Translations under genes and position numbers: made by a program | Part shown: in pieces, positions 12,420 to 23,730 of the stretch | Layout: each line of letters starts with the position of its first letter | How positions within the stretch are numbered: the stretch's first letter is position 1 | Notes under the pieces: model-generated | Database searches by the model: none | What the model saw: only the letters and a program-made list of their open reading frames with translations | What the model was told of the DNA's origin: nothing | NCBI GenBank assembly: GCA_032622095.1 | Contig: CP136061.1 | Location: 123,204,754 to 123,268,753 of the forward strand | Direction of reading: 5' to 3' | Source: Siphonodentalium dalli | Lineage: Eukaryota > Mollusca > Scaphopoda > Gadilida > Siphonodentaliidae | DNA: 64,000 bases

Positions 12420-13410
12420 CAGTAAAACCTCTCCAAACCGAACCCTCTATAAACCGAATCCCTCTCCAACCGACCAAATTGTCCAGTCCCGAATTCACCC
12501 AATTCTCACTAAAAATTACCTCTGTAAACCAGAAACTCTCTCGGATGGCTTTTCTAGTCCAAAGGTCAACAAATATATTAATTTTTACCTCCGAAAGCTG
12601 AAAGCGATACCAACCGAACACATGTGCAGTAGATTTGACATACTTTATGCTGAGCTCGTGTTGGCTCTAGTGAGATAGGGGATCCTTTATAAGTTTAAAT
12701 TTCTGGTCTATACATTCAACTCCATTTACATGACAGCTCATTCATTGTGACAGGTTGATTCAAACTAAATTGGCGACAATACACTACAATTGGGTAAGTT
12801 TAGCTAATTCGTGTTTAGTTTGGACAGTGGTCATAAAAATGAACGTCCAATTCAGTGCAATGATTGATGTAGAAACATCTTTAAGCAACATGTTTAAGCA
12901 ACATTTTCAATCACCGCAAAATTGATTGTTTCCATGTTTCCTGTCTTATCTATACAGGTATGTATTATCTCTTAATATACCATGTTTTTAATTCTTATTA
13001 TAACATGATGTTTTATCTATTGTTTAATATTTATATTTTATTACTTTATTGACTAGATGTCAATTAATCAATAATGAGTTGGTTCTGCTTTGACAACGTC
13101 AATACATTCGATTGTTGTACGATCTTCTATTAAACGTTTCAGTGCCAAGTCCGATTTTTGTATCAACCCATATTTCCTTGATCATTTTTCAAATTTATTG
13201 ATTATAATAATGTGATACATTGATGGAAAGAGCTCTTAGAGCACTTTCCATCAATGTATCACATTATTATAATCAATAAATTTGAAAAATGATCAAGGAA
13301 ATATGGGTCGATACAAAAATCGGACTTGGCACTGAACGGGTTAAAACCTAACACCTCTCCAACAAACAGAAGGGCTGATCCGAAGAGTTTTGGTTTGGAG
13401 AGGTTTACTG
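12420..13410. mobile_element. pogo/Tigger-like element with nested insertion
   Basis: The ends are CAGTAAAACCTCTCCAAACC and the complement of GGTTTGGAGAGGTTTACTG, flanked by TA (12418-12419, 13411-13412). CTCTCCAAACCGAACC motifs near the left end recall pogo/Tigger termini. No intact transposase is visible. A family C palindrome is nested at 13134-13340. Confidence 0.65.
13134..13340. mobile_element. TTAA palindrome, family C full copy
   Basis: Two arms of about 95 bases (inner end ATTGATGGAAAG) mirror around a short centre near 13234. TTAA flanks it (13130-13133, 13341-13344). It is inserted in the pogo-like element. A 95-base copy of one arm lies at 31785-31879. Confidence 0.75.
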
Positions 13411-13422
13411 TACATCATTTAA

Positions 13423-13683
13423 CCCTTCCATGACTGGAGCTTCCTGAAATTTTGTGAAAACCCTATGCCAATGCATTCTCGTATATATCCGAGTCTGGCA
13501 TTAAGGAGCCTCGCATAGATCAGAGAATACATTGGCCTAACAATATTCACATTGACCTTATAAGCCAGTGAACTCTCTTATATAATATATGCAAGGATAC
13601 CCATGGGAGACTCGCATATATACGAGAATGCCCTGTCACAGAATCCTTAATGGTGCACCAGCGCAGCTCCCATTATGAAAGGG
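13423..13683. mobile_element. TTAA double-hairpin element, family B copy 2
   Basis: TTAA at 13419-13422 and 13684-13687. The left end CCCTTCCATGACTGGAGCTT is complemented by AGCTCCCATTATGAAAGGG. It contains two hairpins related to CCAATGCATTCTC and CGCATATATACGAGAATGC, diverged at several bases. Confidence 0.75.
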
Positions 13684-14095
13684 TTAAATGCTTTTGGGGC
13701 AATCTGTATTTATTGAACTACCGGTAATACAATGAAAAGGCAAAAATTATTCAAAAGAATCTACTGAGGAGTATGGGCAGTTGCACAATAAAAAATATCA
13801 CAGCATTCATACAATTGGTGTACAATTATGAATAAAAGTTTCCATTCTGCCAGACAATGAAAACTTCACCACTTTGAACCAAGTATTCCATATTTACATT
13901 GACTACATTCACTTGTCTTTATATTTGTAAAAAAAAAAAACAGCCTATGAAGACTTGAGCAAAAACAAATAGTTGATGTTTTGAAATACATTGACTGATT
14001 GCATCTGTACTGGCATTATAAATTGCACAAAATATATTAACATACTGACTAGAATTTATTCTAATTTCAGTTTGGAAGTTCTTTAGCTTGGTTAA

Positions 14096-14325
14096 CCCTT
14101 TCATGACGGGATCCTGTGCCAGTGCATTCTCTTATATATGAGTCTCCCATAGGGAGCTTCGCATATATGAGAATGCACTGGCTTACTGGTCAAGGTAAAT
14201 ATTGTTAGGTCAATGCATTCTCTTATATATGCGAGGCTCCCTATGGGAGACTCTCATATATGTAAGATAATTGTTTATTCATTGACACAGTTTTCGCAAA
14301 ATATGCAGGAAGCTCCATGGAAGTG
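14096..14325. mobile_element. TTAA double-hairpin element, family B copy 3
   Basis: TTAA at 14092-14095 and 14326-14329. The left end is CCCTTTCATGACGGGA; the right end carries AGCTCCATGGAAGTG. Two hairpins with GAGTCTCCCATAGGGAGC and GAGGCTCCCTATGGGAGA centres lie inside. Confidence 0.75.
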
Positions 14326-14502
14326 TTAAGAATTACTCTTTATAATTCAAGGAGACGCACGAATAATGGCAAACGATAGAGCTCATCTTGTCTTTAAATC
14401 TTAATAGACATTGAACTTCAAACTGCTGCTGTTTAAATATTCTCTTGATGAGTATAAACTCCTCTTGAGCATTTAACAGAGCCAGGCCTGATTTTATATT
14501 AA

Positions 14503-14753
14503 CCCTTTCATGATGGGAGCTGCGCTGGTGCAGCATTAAAGATCATGTGCCAGTGCATCCTCTTGTATATGGGAGTCTCCAATTGGGAGCCTCGAATATA
14601 AAAGAATGCACTGGCTTGCATGGTCAAGGTAAATATTGTTAGGCCAATGCATTCTCTTATATATGCAAGGCTTCCTATAGGAGACTCGATTATACAGAGA
14701 ATGCATCGGCACAGGGTTTTTGCAAATTTCAGGAAGTTCCAGTAATGAAAGGG
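14503..14753. mobile_element. TTAA double-hairpin element, family B copy 4
   Basis: TTAA at 14499-14502 and 14754-14757. The ends are CCCTTTCATGATGGGAGCT and AAGTTCCAGTAATGAAAGGG. Two inner hairpins are present, more worn than in copies 1 and 5. Confidence 0.75.
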
Positions 14754-14977
14754 TTAATAACCAGTTGTAAGAACAAGAAACTTTTATTCTATATCAAACT
14801 CTCTACTGACATTGAAATTAGAATATTGAAAATCAGAAAACAAGACATATCTTTCAAATGATAGCTCAGATCATAATAATTTGAGAATTAAAATAATAAC
14901 ATGTAACTTTCTTCTACATTGTACATATAAATGTGCAAATGTTTATATGAAAGATCATATAAATGTGCAAATGTTTA

Positions 14978-15620
<643 letters not shown>

Positions 15621-16049
15621 AACATCATAGAATGTCGTACTGCTGAATACCGGTACGGGTATTTTGTGAATGAGATTTCCGTGGATGAAACTACTCACAC
15701 TCAGAGATCCTGTGATATCATATTGCATAAAAGAATGCCGAAGTGCTGAGTAGGGAGATTTTTGTGCACGGGATGTTCATGGATGAAACTGCTCATGCTT
15801 CGAAAACTATTGTATTACATAATTTGATAAAAGACATGCATCGAGGATAAACGCAAAACATATCCCCCAATATGGAGATACACGGGTATGCAAACAATTC
15901 TCGGAATGACAGCTTCGCGGGAACACTGATCAGTCCATTTATATTTGGTGTCAGGGGTTTCTTCACATTGGCACAAATAACTAACTAGCACTTATAGCAT
16001 GAGTTAGAAAAGTATTGGTAAAACGAAATGCATGCACATGTATGCTCAC
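15621..16049. repeat. Direct duplication, copy 1
   Basis: About 430 bases starting AACATCATAGAATGTCGTAC recur with scattered substitutions and small indels at 16391-16833 in the same orientation, an offset of 770 bases. No coding content is convincing. Confidence 0.8.
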
Positions 16050-16054
16050 AAGGA

Positions 16055-16200
16055 CCAGCCGAGAGGGTGACGTGGGCAGCCTTCATAATTGGCTACGGCA
16101 ATCAGCATTGCCGAAGCAATTTGCTGAAGCAAACTGGGCCACGGCATACCATTGGCGTAGCGGATTGCCGAAGCAAAACAATCTGAATTAAGAGGGCTGC
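16055..16200. repeat. Low-copy repeat with TTGCCGAAGCAA motifs
   Basis: GC-richer segment rich in GATTGCCGAAGCAA-like motifs. A related segment at 17575-17730 shares GATTGCC, AAACAAT and GTGAATTAA. It separates the two duplicated copies around it. Confidence 0.45.
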
Positions 16201-16390
16201 GTGGGCAAAGAAGTCTCTCTATTCCTGTTCACTTCGCCCTAATTTTACAGCTGGGCGAAGTCTAAGTCGCCCTGAAATTTCCGAAGTTGACCGACAAAAA
16301 ACGGCAAAATAGTCTTCATAATTTACTGCGAACATTGATTGAACACAGTTACCCATTGAAAGGGTCTTATAAAACACCATAATTCTTATT

Positions 16391-16833
16391 AACATCATAG
16401 AATGTCGTACTGCTAGTACGGGTATTTTTTGCACGAGATTTATGTGGATGAAACTACTCACACTCAGAGATCCTGTGATATCATATTACATAAAAGAATG
16501 CCGAAGTGCTGAGTAGGGAGATTTTTGTGAACGACATGTCCATGGATGAAACTGCTCGAATGCTTTGACAACCCGTGCTATCGTATTACATAATTTGATA
16601 AAAGAATGCCAAACATGCATCGAGGATAAATGCAAAATATATCCCCCAATATGGAGATACACGGGTATGCAAACAATTCCCGGAATGACAGCTTCGTGGA
16701 AACACCGATCAGTCGATTTATATTTGGTGTCAGGGTTTCTTCACATTGGCGCAAATAACTAAATAGCACTTATAGCACGAATTAGAAAAGTATAGGTAAA
16801 ACGAAATGCGGGCACATGTATGGCTATGCTCAT
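16391..16833. repeat. Direct duplication, copy 2
   Basis: Second copy of the segment at 15621-16049. Shared landmarks are CCGAAGTGCTGAGTAGGGAG and CCCCCAATATGGAGATACAC. It ends at GGCTATGCTCATG. Confidence 0.8.
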
Positions 16834-17334
16834 GTACAGTAATCTGTCATTTTGCGACACTGGAATAATATATAGTGACCACTTGTGTACAGTTGTGGCT
16901 GACTACCCTAGAGCAGTAATGAATTCATCCATGCAGACAATTGTTTTGGTGCTTTGGGGAGCATGTGTTCAGTGACTCGGCATTTTATTTGTGGGGATTG
17001 GAATAAACTGGACTGCTGGTACACTTAATTAGCACTATAATTAATGTAAAAAATTTGTGGTATTCGGGTATTTATCATTTTATTATCGACGTTTGTTTGA
17101 AAACAAATTGGAAATATGGCTGACCCATTTCGTAATGATAAACATGAGAGATATTCGTTGAAAGAAAGTTTGAATTGGCATATGCTTGGATCCCAATGTG
17201 TAGGATACTAATAACTATTGTTAAAAATAAACTCATTTCTCAACAACGATAACAATAATACAGTAATAGGGAGGAATAGGGTGGATTATAAATGTTTATT
17301 ACATGGGATATTTCACACTGAACTTTTATTTCAC

Positions 17335-17459
17335 TAGTTTTGGGGAAATTTCTGCCCTGTACATGTATGTTTTTTCCGCCCTGTACTATTATTAAAATTT
17401 CGGGGGAAATCTGCCCTGTATGTTTATTCCACCCTGTATGTTTATTTGGAACCGGAGAG
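17335..17459. repeat. End of TA inverted-repeat element (family J), partial
   Basis: The right end TGTTTATTTGGAACCGGAGAG before TA, with upstream CCGCCCTGTACTATTATT motifs, matches the end structure of the elements at 39747-40150 and 53787-54172. No matching left end was located. Confidence 0.5.
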
Positions 17460-17574
17460 TAATCATTTCAATTTTAAAATCAGACAACTCATGTGATGTG
17501 ACATTCTAAAGACTGGTGGGCATTTCTGTTTAAAACGAGAATGTCAGCCACAGTCAGAGAATATAATAACAAGC

Positions 17575-17730
17575 CTTCCAACTTGCCGAAAGCAAATTGC
17601 TCCCATCCAAATACAAATACCGTATTTAAAATCACAAAGTTCTTTCAGCTGAAGCAAACTCGGCCATGGCAAAGGGTTGCCGTAGCAGATTGCCAAAGCC
17701 AAACAATGTGAATTAAAGATGGCTGAATGT
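17575..17730. repeat. Second copy of the TTGCCGAAGCAA low-copy repeat
   Basis: Shares CTGAAGCAAACT, GGCCA(C/T)GGCA, GATTGCC and GTGAATTAA with 16055-16200. Confidence 0.45.
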
Positions 17731-20029
17731 AGTTTTTAACGACAAGCGTAAAAAGTTTGACAACAAAAACAACTGCGTGCATTTCAAAATAAAATTATAC
17801 AACCAATGTCATGTGACTGACATTCTGTCTCATTCTCGCCACAGGTGGGCATTTCTGTATAAAACAAGGATATATCAGCCAGTGACAGAAATATGTTCAA
17901 CAAGAGATTGTGGCATTGAACTCCATGTAAAAAGGACGACAGACTGCACTATCCAGAACTCTATGTGATGACTTGTATGAATGTCAAGATTTAAATTAAT
18001 AACCATACATATTAAATGAATATATGATTTTTTCAACTGGCCCATTCTCAATTTGGGTGAAATTACAGTTACAAGTACCCCCACACTTGGGTTGGAAATT
18101 CCAACTGGGGATCAAATGAGGCAAAAAAAACATTTGCCCCTCCCAAATTAGATTACAATTGCAAGAATGTAGCTACAGTATAGCGCATACATGTGATTTG
18201 GTTTCCACCCACCTGGGACAGGCCATTGAGAAACCCATTCTGGATTATAATTTTTATGAGATATTTTCAAAATAAATAATCTGATCTGCAGTGGATTTTT
18301 TGTCTCATGACTTGCAAGGATGGTTATCATAACTTTACCCCCGTCGCGTTTTTCTATAATTATAATATATAGCCTCGTTGGCACACCGTACAACTACCGT
18401 ATAATATATAATCAGACCCTATTAATTATTTAAATTTTTCAATGGTCCGACAGTTGTCTTTCGGATCCCCAGTATACTACTATTACTAGAGTATAGATAA
18501 ATGGTATTTATATGGTTATTATTTGTTTTAAATGGAAATCATATGTGAATTTTTCTGGCGTATATTGCCGCGGTACAGTGGTCCTCGTGTTCTTCATTAA
18601 TAGAATCAGATACAATTTGTTTGGAAAATATTACACATTCTTCTGGAAAGTTAAATGCGATTTGCTTTGTGTCCCATGTCCCTGAAAAAACATCAATGGA
18701 AAAACGTCAATCACTTTCGCGGGGAAATGTGTATGCCAATATGGCATCGCTTTGGATACAACATATGATGTCACCTAACAGTTTACTGTAAAGCATGAAC
18801 ATGCTTTTTACTAATTTACTAAACTAAAGATAAGTTTATTTAGTGATATATGACAAATATTTTAGACATCTACAAAAAGATTTGAATTTGTTTATGCACG
18901 TTCCCCGTACTCACCCAACAACGCATATTAATTTTCAAATGGATTGTGCATTAGCAATCGGAACGCCTTGTTCTTCAGTGAATTCCAGTGTTGTTTCATC
19001 GGAGAGGTTCCCATTAGAATTGTAGTTATTCGAATTTGGCATTATGCAATGTTGGCTTAATGTATACAAATTTGTCTAGTAAGATCATTCAGTTATACTT
19101 CTACCAAAGCTGGTAAGAACTGCCACAGGGATACATGATTTAGTGTGTACCTACGATACTCGCGCGAGAATATGACGTCGACGAGAGCCAAAGGGACGTA
19201 ATCCACAAAAAGCGTAAAACAATAGAGGATATGACACTACTGCACAAGCGCAGTGGGGTGCCTTTGGCACCTGCCGTCCTCAAAAACAAATGAACACACA
19301 AAATCATAATGCCAGTGGGTGTGGCTCTTCACATCTGTTTATTCTCATTGATGACAATCAACTGGTAATTTCTAAGATATTATGAAGTGTTGAAAAATGT
19401 ATATGGGATGGAGTACGATCATTCATCATTTGATAGTAGGTCAGAAAATTGGATATGATTATGAATAACAATAAAATTTTGTCTTCCTGAAACCAGAAAG
19501 ATTGCAATACATTTTATTGGCAAAACATTCCACAAATCTTGGTTTCAAAACATACCTCAAATATTGTTGATAATTCAAGTTACTCTGCTCAATTCCGGAA
19601 TTGATGTACAAAAGCAATATGAAGTACTTTTACTGATATTTGATGAGTTATGAGCATCGCCGGATGATTTTTACACAATGAAAATGGCGTTACAAGTCAC
19701 AAGTGATGTCATCAAAATGGCGATAGCCAAAAATGCAGCTTCATATGTCATTTTTCTCTCTCTAGTCAAGGAATAGCAAGCAGTTAGCCTTTTAGGATGA
19801 TTTGTTATATCACTAATTTACAACAAAGTCCAACCATTCGCACTGAGAACGACAGTTTGATGACAAAATAAGTGATTTTATACCCGAAGCGCAAACCGGA
19901 AATCGTTCGATATTTTATTTAGCACGTCAAGTCAGTTCGCTTTATTTGGCGGTGGATTTTTCCAATTCCTTCTGTTTCTATCAATCGGTGGCCTTGTAAT
20001 TGTAGCATAACATAACGATTTTGACTTAC
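17731..20029. other. Intergenic or RhoA 5' intron; nothing firm
   Basis: No exon or known repeat identified. At 19150-19270 the sequence is GC-richer, with TGACGTCG, CTCGCGCGAG and a GCACAAGCGCAG motif, which could be promoter-like; no splice or transcript evidence supports this. Confidence 0.3.
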
Positions 20030-20180
20030 CACACACAAATTAAACGGAAGACAATTAGCGCTAAATCGACCCTATTTTGAAGTTTTCATTCGAGTTAACA
20101 AACCACACCTCAATTATTACCAGAGGGGGATTTCGCAATTGAATATCACGGATCGAGTATGCGCACCACCACTTCCGCTT
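20030..20180 (-). promoter_or_regulatory. Candidate RhoA 5'UTR exon and promoter
   Basis: On the minus strand a consensus donor GGTAAGT sits at 20030-20024, and about 140 bases upstream is an ETS-type site AGCGGAAGTGG (about 20170-20180). The RhoA coding exon begins with an acceptor and needs an upstream non-coding exon, and this is a reasonable candidate. The upstream limit is a guess, and any other GT between 15217 and about 30000 could serve. Confidence 0.25.
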
Positions 20181-20961
20181 TACAAAAGTGCTCTTTTCAC
20201 AGAGGCGCTTTATGAAGATTTGGGGTAACCAAGGTGGGGGGCACACACGGTATAGGCCTATATGCACATGGATAACAAATAGACAATGGGATGAAACTCA
20301 TAGGACACTTAGAACAATCTTTTCCTGAAACTTTTAAGGTACCACAACAACTTTATATTTTCATAGCAACAGTACGTGTTTGCTTGTAGCCTATCATATT
20401 GTAAAATGTTTCTGGTTTCAGGAGTTGCAATTTGCACATTCACGAGACATTTTTGTTTTAAAAGACGTTTTTGTATCAAGATTCAATGAAAGATTCAATT
20501 AAATGTATTTGGTAATCAATATTTTACAGTAGATATATAACAACAGGACCCCACAAAAAGTTTAACTTGTAAGGGCAGGGCCTTTGTGCGAGTACTTACA
20601 ATGATGCAGAATAATGTGTAGCCTACATGTAGGCTACTTATAGTTGAGTATACATGTATTGTGCGTGTGTGTACGTGCGTATTTACAATGTGTGTAATTT
20701 CGTTATAAAGATGGACAAGAAGGGGTGGGAATGGAGTTATAATGTGGGGTCGTTGTGTGAGATGGAAATTGTAGTCGTTGTTTATGCTTTAGCTGTCAGG
20801 GACTAAGTGCAGAAGATGCGAAAAACGTGAAAAATGTGCAGTCAACAGCTATACAGTGACGCTGCAATCGATACAGGAAGGCAACTCATCATGTAAACAA
20901 CATTGATAATGCAAACGGAGAAGGTATACGATTAATTCAAAAGTGAGAATTATTCATTGAT

Positions 20962-21689
20962 GTGGAATTATGTATAAAATCTAATCGAAAGTGGGTGATT
21001 CAGATAGAAAGACTAATTAAAAAGGTTATTACAAACATGGATACATTCGAAGATCGAACTAAAAACCGATTGGAGAAACGACTAGAAATTTTCGACAAAA
21101 AGCACCCCACAAAAATGGAAAGATATATGACAGAAATAAACAACAGAAATCAAAAGATGGAAACAACAATCGTAAATTAAGTTAGTGAAAAGACCAACAA
21201 GCAGTACAAACAAACTAGCCATAGGAAAGGGAGAATTTCACACACAACTGGACGCATACAAAAGAAAAACCGACAATATTATCAAGGTATTTAAACAAAA
21301 GGAAATGGACAACATCAGGACGGAAATTCAAGAAATACAACAGAAGCTGGAAAATACAATACACGATACGATGACAACACCAACGGAAGTGAATATTCGC
21401 GATATTGCATGAATCAACGAGATATGACAACATAGCAGTATGTAATATACCCGAAGTTTCCGAAAATTCTGGTGTAGAAAAGGAAAGGGATTGGAAGACA
21501 TCACGAACCACAAGATGACTACATGTGAACCAGAGTTAGAAGTTGTTTCCTTCTACAGGCTGCATGGGCAATAAATGTGACAACAATCGACCAGTAAAAC
21601 TTAAACTGAAAACTAAATCTACTAGAGACCGCATGATATTGTGCACATCAGGAAACATCTGGAAGTTAACGGGAATAAACAGATCTATT
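20962..21689 (+). pseudogene. LINE ORF1-like remnant, 5' part
   Basis: Decayed reading frames: first a lysine- and glutamate-rich coiled-coil-like stretch (KKVITNMDTFEDRTKNRLEK), then frameshifted segments including YDNIAVCNIPE and RPVKLKLKTKSTRDRMIL. This is the layout of a non-LTR retrotransposon ORF1 protein: coiled coil, then an RRM-like nucleic-acid-binding part. Several stops and frameshifts are present. It is split by the TTAA element at 21694-22169. Confidence 0.5.
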
Positions 21690-21693
21690 TTAA

Positions 21694-22169
21694 AGGTACT
21701 CAATCCGTAAAGAGGGTCCCCATCTCAACAGATTCCAACAACACCAATCCGATCAGAGGGTCCTATATTACTATTTCTTTGGCTTTGGGGGTAAAACATA
21801 TTTGATTCGAGTCGAGGAACCCATCAAACAAAGCTCAGAGTTATTAGATATTGATTTTTGAAATTTGTTATTAACTCGAGATGAGTACTAATAACTGCCG
21901 TAATCTGCTCTGGATGTGTACTCCAAATCTATTCAAACAGACAAGGATGGATAACTCTAAAATCAAGTGGTAATTTTAACGCAATTTTGACTGAGTTCTG
22001 GGCCAGATAGTATTCCCGATAATGAAAAATAATAGATTTCTAAAATCGATATCTAACAAATCTGCTGAGTGAGCTTTGATGGGTGACTTCCTCGACTCGA
22101 ATCAGATATTTTTGACGCCCGAAGCCATTGAAATAGTAATTGAGAGGAGTTTTATCGGATTGAGTACCT
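21694..22169. mobile_element. TTAA element, family H copy 1
   Basis: Ends AGGTACTCAATCCG and its complement are flanked by TTAA (21690-21693, 22170-22173). The subterminal arms share CTTTGGCTT(T/C)GGG and ATTCGAGTCGAGGAA with mirrored partners. It lies inside the LINE ORF1 remnant. A shorter copy is at 55960. Confidence 0.8.
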
Positions 22170-22173
22170 TTAA

Positions 22174-22255
22174 CAAAAAACTAACGAGAAATGAAATGGA
22201 AATACTGCACGAACTGCGTGAGATCACAATTAAAGACAAAACAGCGCGATAACCC
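22174..22255 (+). pseudogene. LINE ORF1-like remnant, 3' part
   Basis: Across the TTAA site the frame resumes with NKKLTRNEMEILHELREITI and ends at TAA (22250-22252). This resembles the C-terminal lysine/glutamate-rich region of ORF1 proteins. With the inserted element and one TTAA removed, the frame runs across the junction. Confidence 0.5.
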
Positions 22256-23264
22256 AGAGAAATATTTTAAGACACAAACTAATGTTTGTGACGTCTGTAA
22301 ATGTAAAACTAATTCAGTTTGATGCAAATAATAGCGAGAAAATCTTGTATGATGCCAAGACATAATGCCACTTTTTTAAAGACAAAAATTGGAACTCCCA
22401 AGATGGCCACCAAAATGTCCACGGGAAGTGGAAAATATGACGTTTTTTCACTAATATCTTCTTGATCAGTTTCTGATGATTGGAACTGTTTGAGATTTGT
22501 GACTTTATTTTGAATGTTCATGTTAAATGATCATCGGACCAATAAAACATGCCATTCTTGATGCCCCAGCCCCTTCTGATCCCTAAAAAATACGATTTTA
22601 TAGAATGCGGTATAAAATTTCACACAAAAACAAATCACAATTGGGATTCTAGTCATATTTCAACAAGACTGTAATGTAAGTGACGGATACCATTACCCAT
22701 GAATATTCAAACTCATTGGAACCAAAATTCATGTATATACATTGGTTCAAAATGGCCACCAAAATTTTGAAAATTGTAGATATTGCCCAATGCCCAGCGT
22801 GCAATGCAATCGCTTACATGTTGTGGTTGGTTAATAAAATGGCTATTCTGCCTTCTATACATTGAATACTAACAATTCGGATGCACCTTGGTTAATTGTT
22901 ATTATTGTAACCACTGACATTACCAGAAATATTTGATTTGTCTCCCACAAATTATGAATTTTTTGGGTTTGGACCATTTTTCTCTCTCTGAGTAAAATAG
23001 AACTATCTTTGGTATGAAAGGTGTTCATTGTTTTGATGTATCTTAAATGTATCACATAAGGTGTCTATAAACCAAATTACTCAAGATAGCGTCCAAAATG
23101 ACAACCAAATTTGGCAAAAAAATAGATTTTTCACATATATCCCGAACATTATTCTCTGCTGTTCCGAAACGGTAGAAAATTGTGACTCACTATGTTATTG
23201 AACATCTATAGTTAATCAATTGACAACTAAATATTTGATTCTGGTTGTCCCTGGGTTCCAATTT
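22256..23264. other. Non-coding stretch with dispersed repeat
   Basis: Around 22309-22440, read on the minus strand, GATTTTCTCGCTATTATTTG and GGTGGCCATCTTGG resemble the repeat at 23590-23730. No gene was found. Confidence 0.35.
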
Positions 23265-23567
23265 TATGGGATACCAAATTAACATTTAATAAATAATTGA
23301 GCTTAAGCGCAATAAGGAATCACTTAATGCGCTTAAGCGCAATAAGGGAAGATCTAATTGTGCTTAAGCGCAATAAGGAAATTCCTTAAGCGCAATAAGA
23401 GATTCCTTGCGCAATAAGAGATTCCTTATTGCACTTAAGCTCAATAAGGAATATTCTTATTGCGCTTAAGCGCAATAAGATCTTCCCTTATTGCGCTTAA
23501 GCGCAATAAGGGATTCCTTATTGCGCTAAGCTCAATTATTTATTAAATGTCAATTTGGCTTCCCATA
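23265..23567. repeat. Nested palindromic array, family E copy 1
   Basis: The outer arms TATGGGATACCAAATT and AATTTGGCTTCCCATA, then AATAAATAATTGAGCTTAAG and its complement, form about 55-base inverted ends. The interior is a run of units built on TTGCGCTTAAGCGCAATAAG, each a palindrome in itself. Other copies are at 28825-29295 and 48172-48337. Confidence 0.8.
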
Positions 23568-23589
23568 CAATTTTGCCATAAATGGTGGA

Positions 23590-23730
23590 AGTTTGTCATT
23601 ATCTTCACAAAAATACATACATGTGTATACATTGGACAATATTTTCTCGCTATAATTTGCATCAACCTGACTAGTGCTTCGTCTGAAAACGGCGGCCATG
23701 ACGGACGCCATCTTGCCTGGTATCTACACG
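23590..23730. repeat. Dispersed repeat, related to 52215-52370
   Basis: Shares CTTCACAAAAAT, ACATGTGTA, ATTTTCTC, TTGCATCAA and GACGCCATCTTG in order with 52215-52370. The GCCATCTTG segment matches a YY1-type motif, but its presence in a repeat argues against a unique promoter. Confidence 0.5.

Noticed and set aside
23265-23567. CRISPR-like array
   Set aside because: Spacing is irregular, there are no unique spacers, units are self-complementary, and the organism is an animal.
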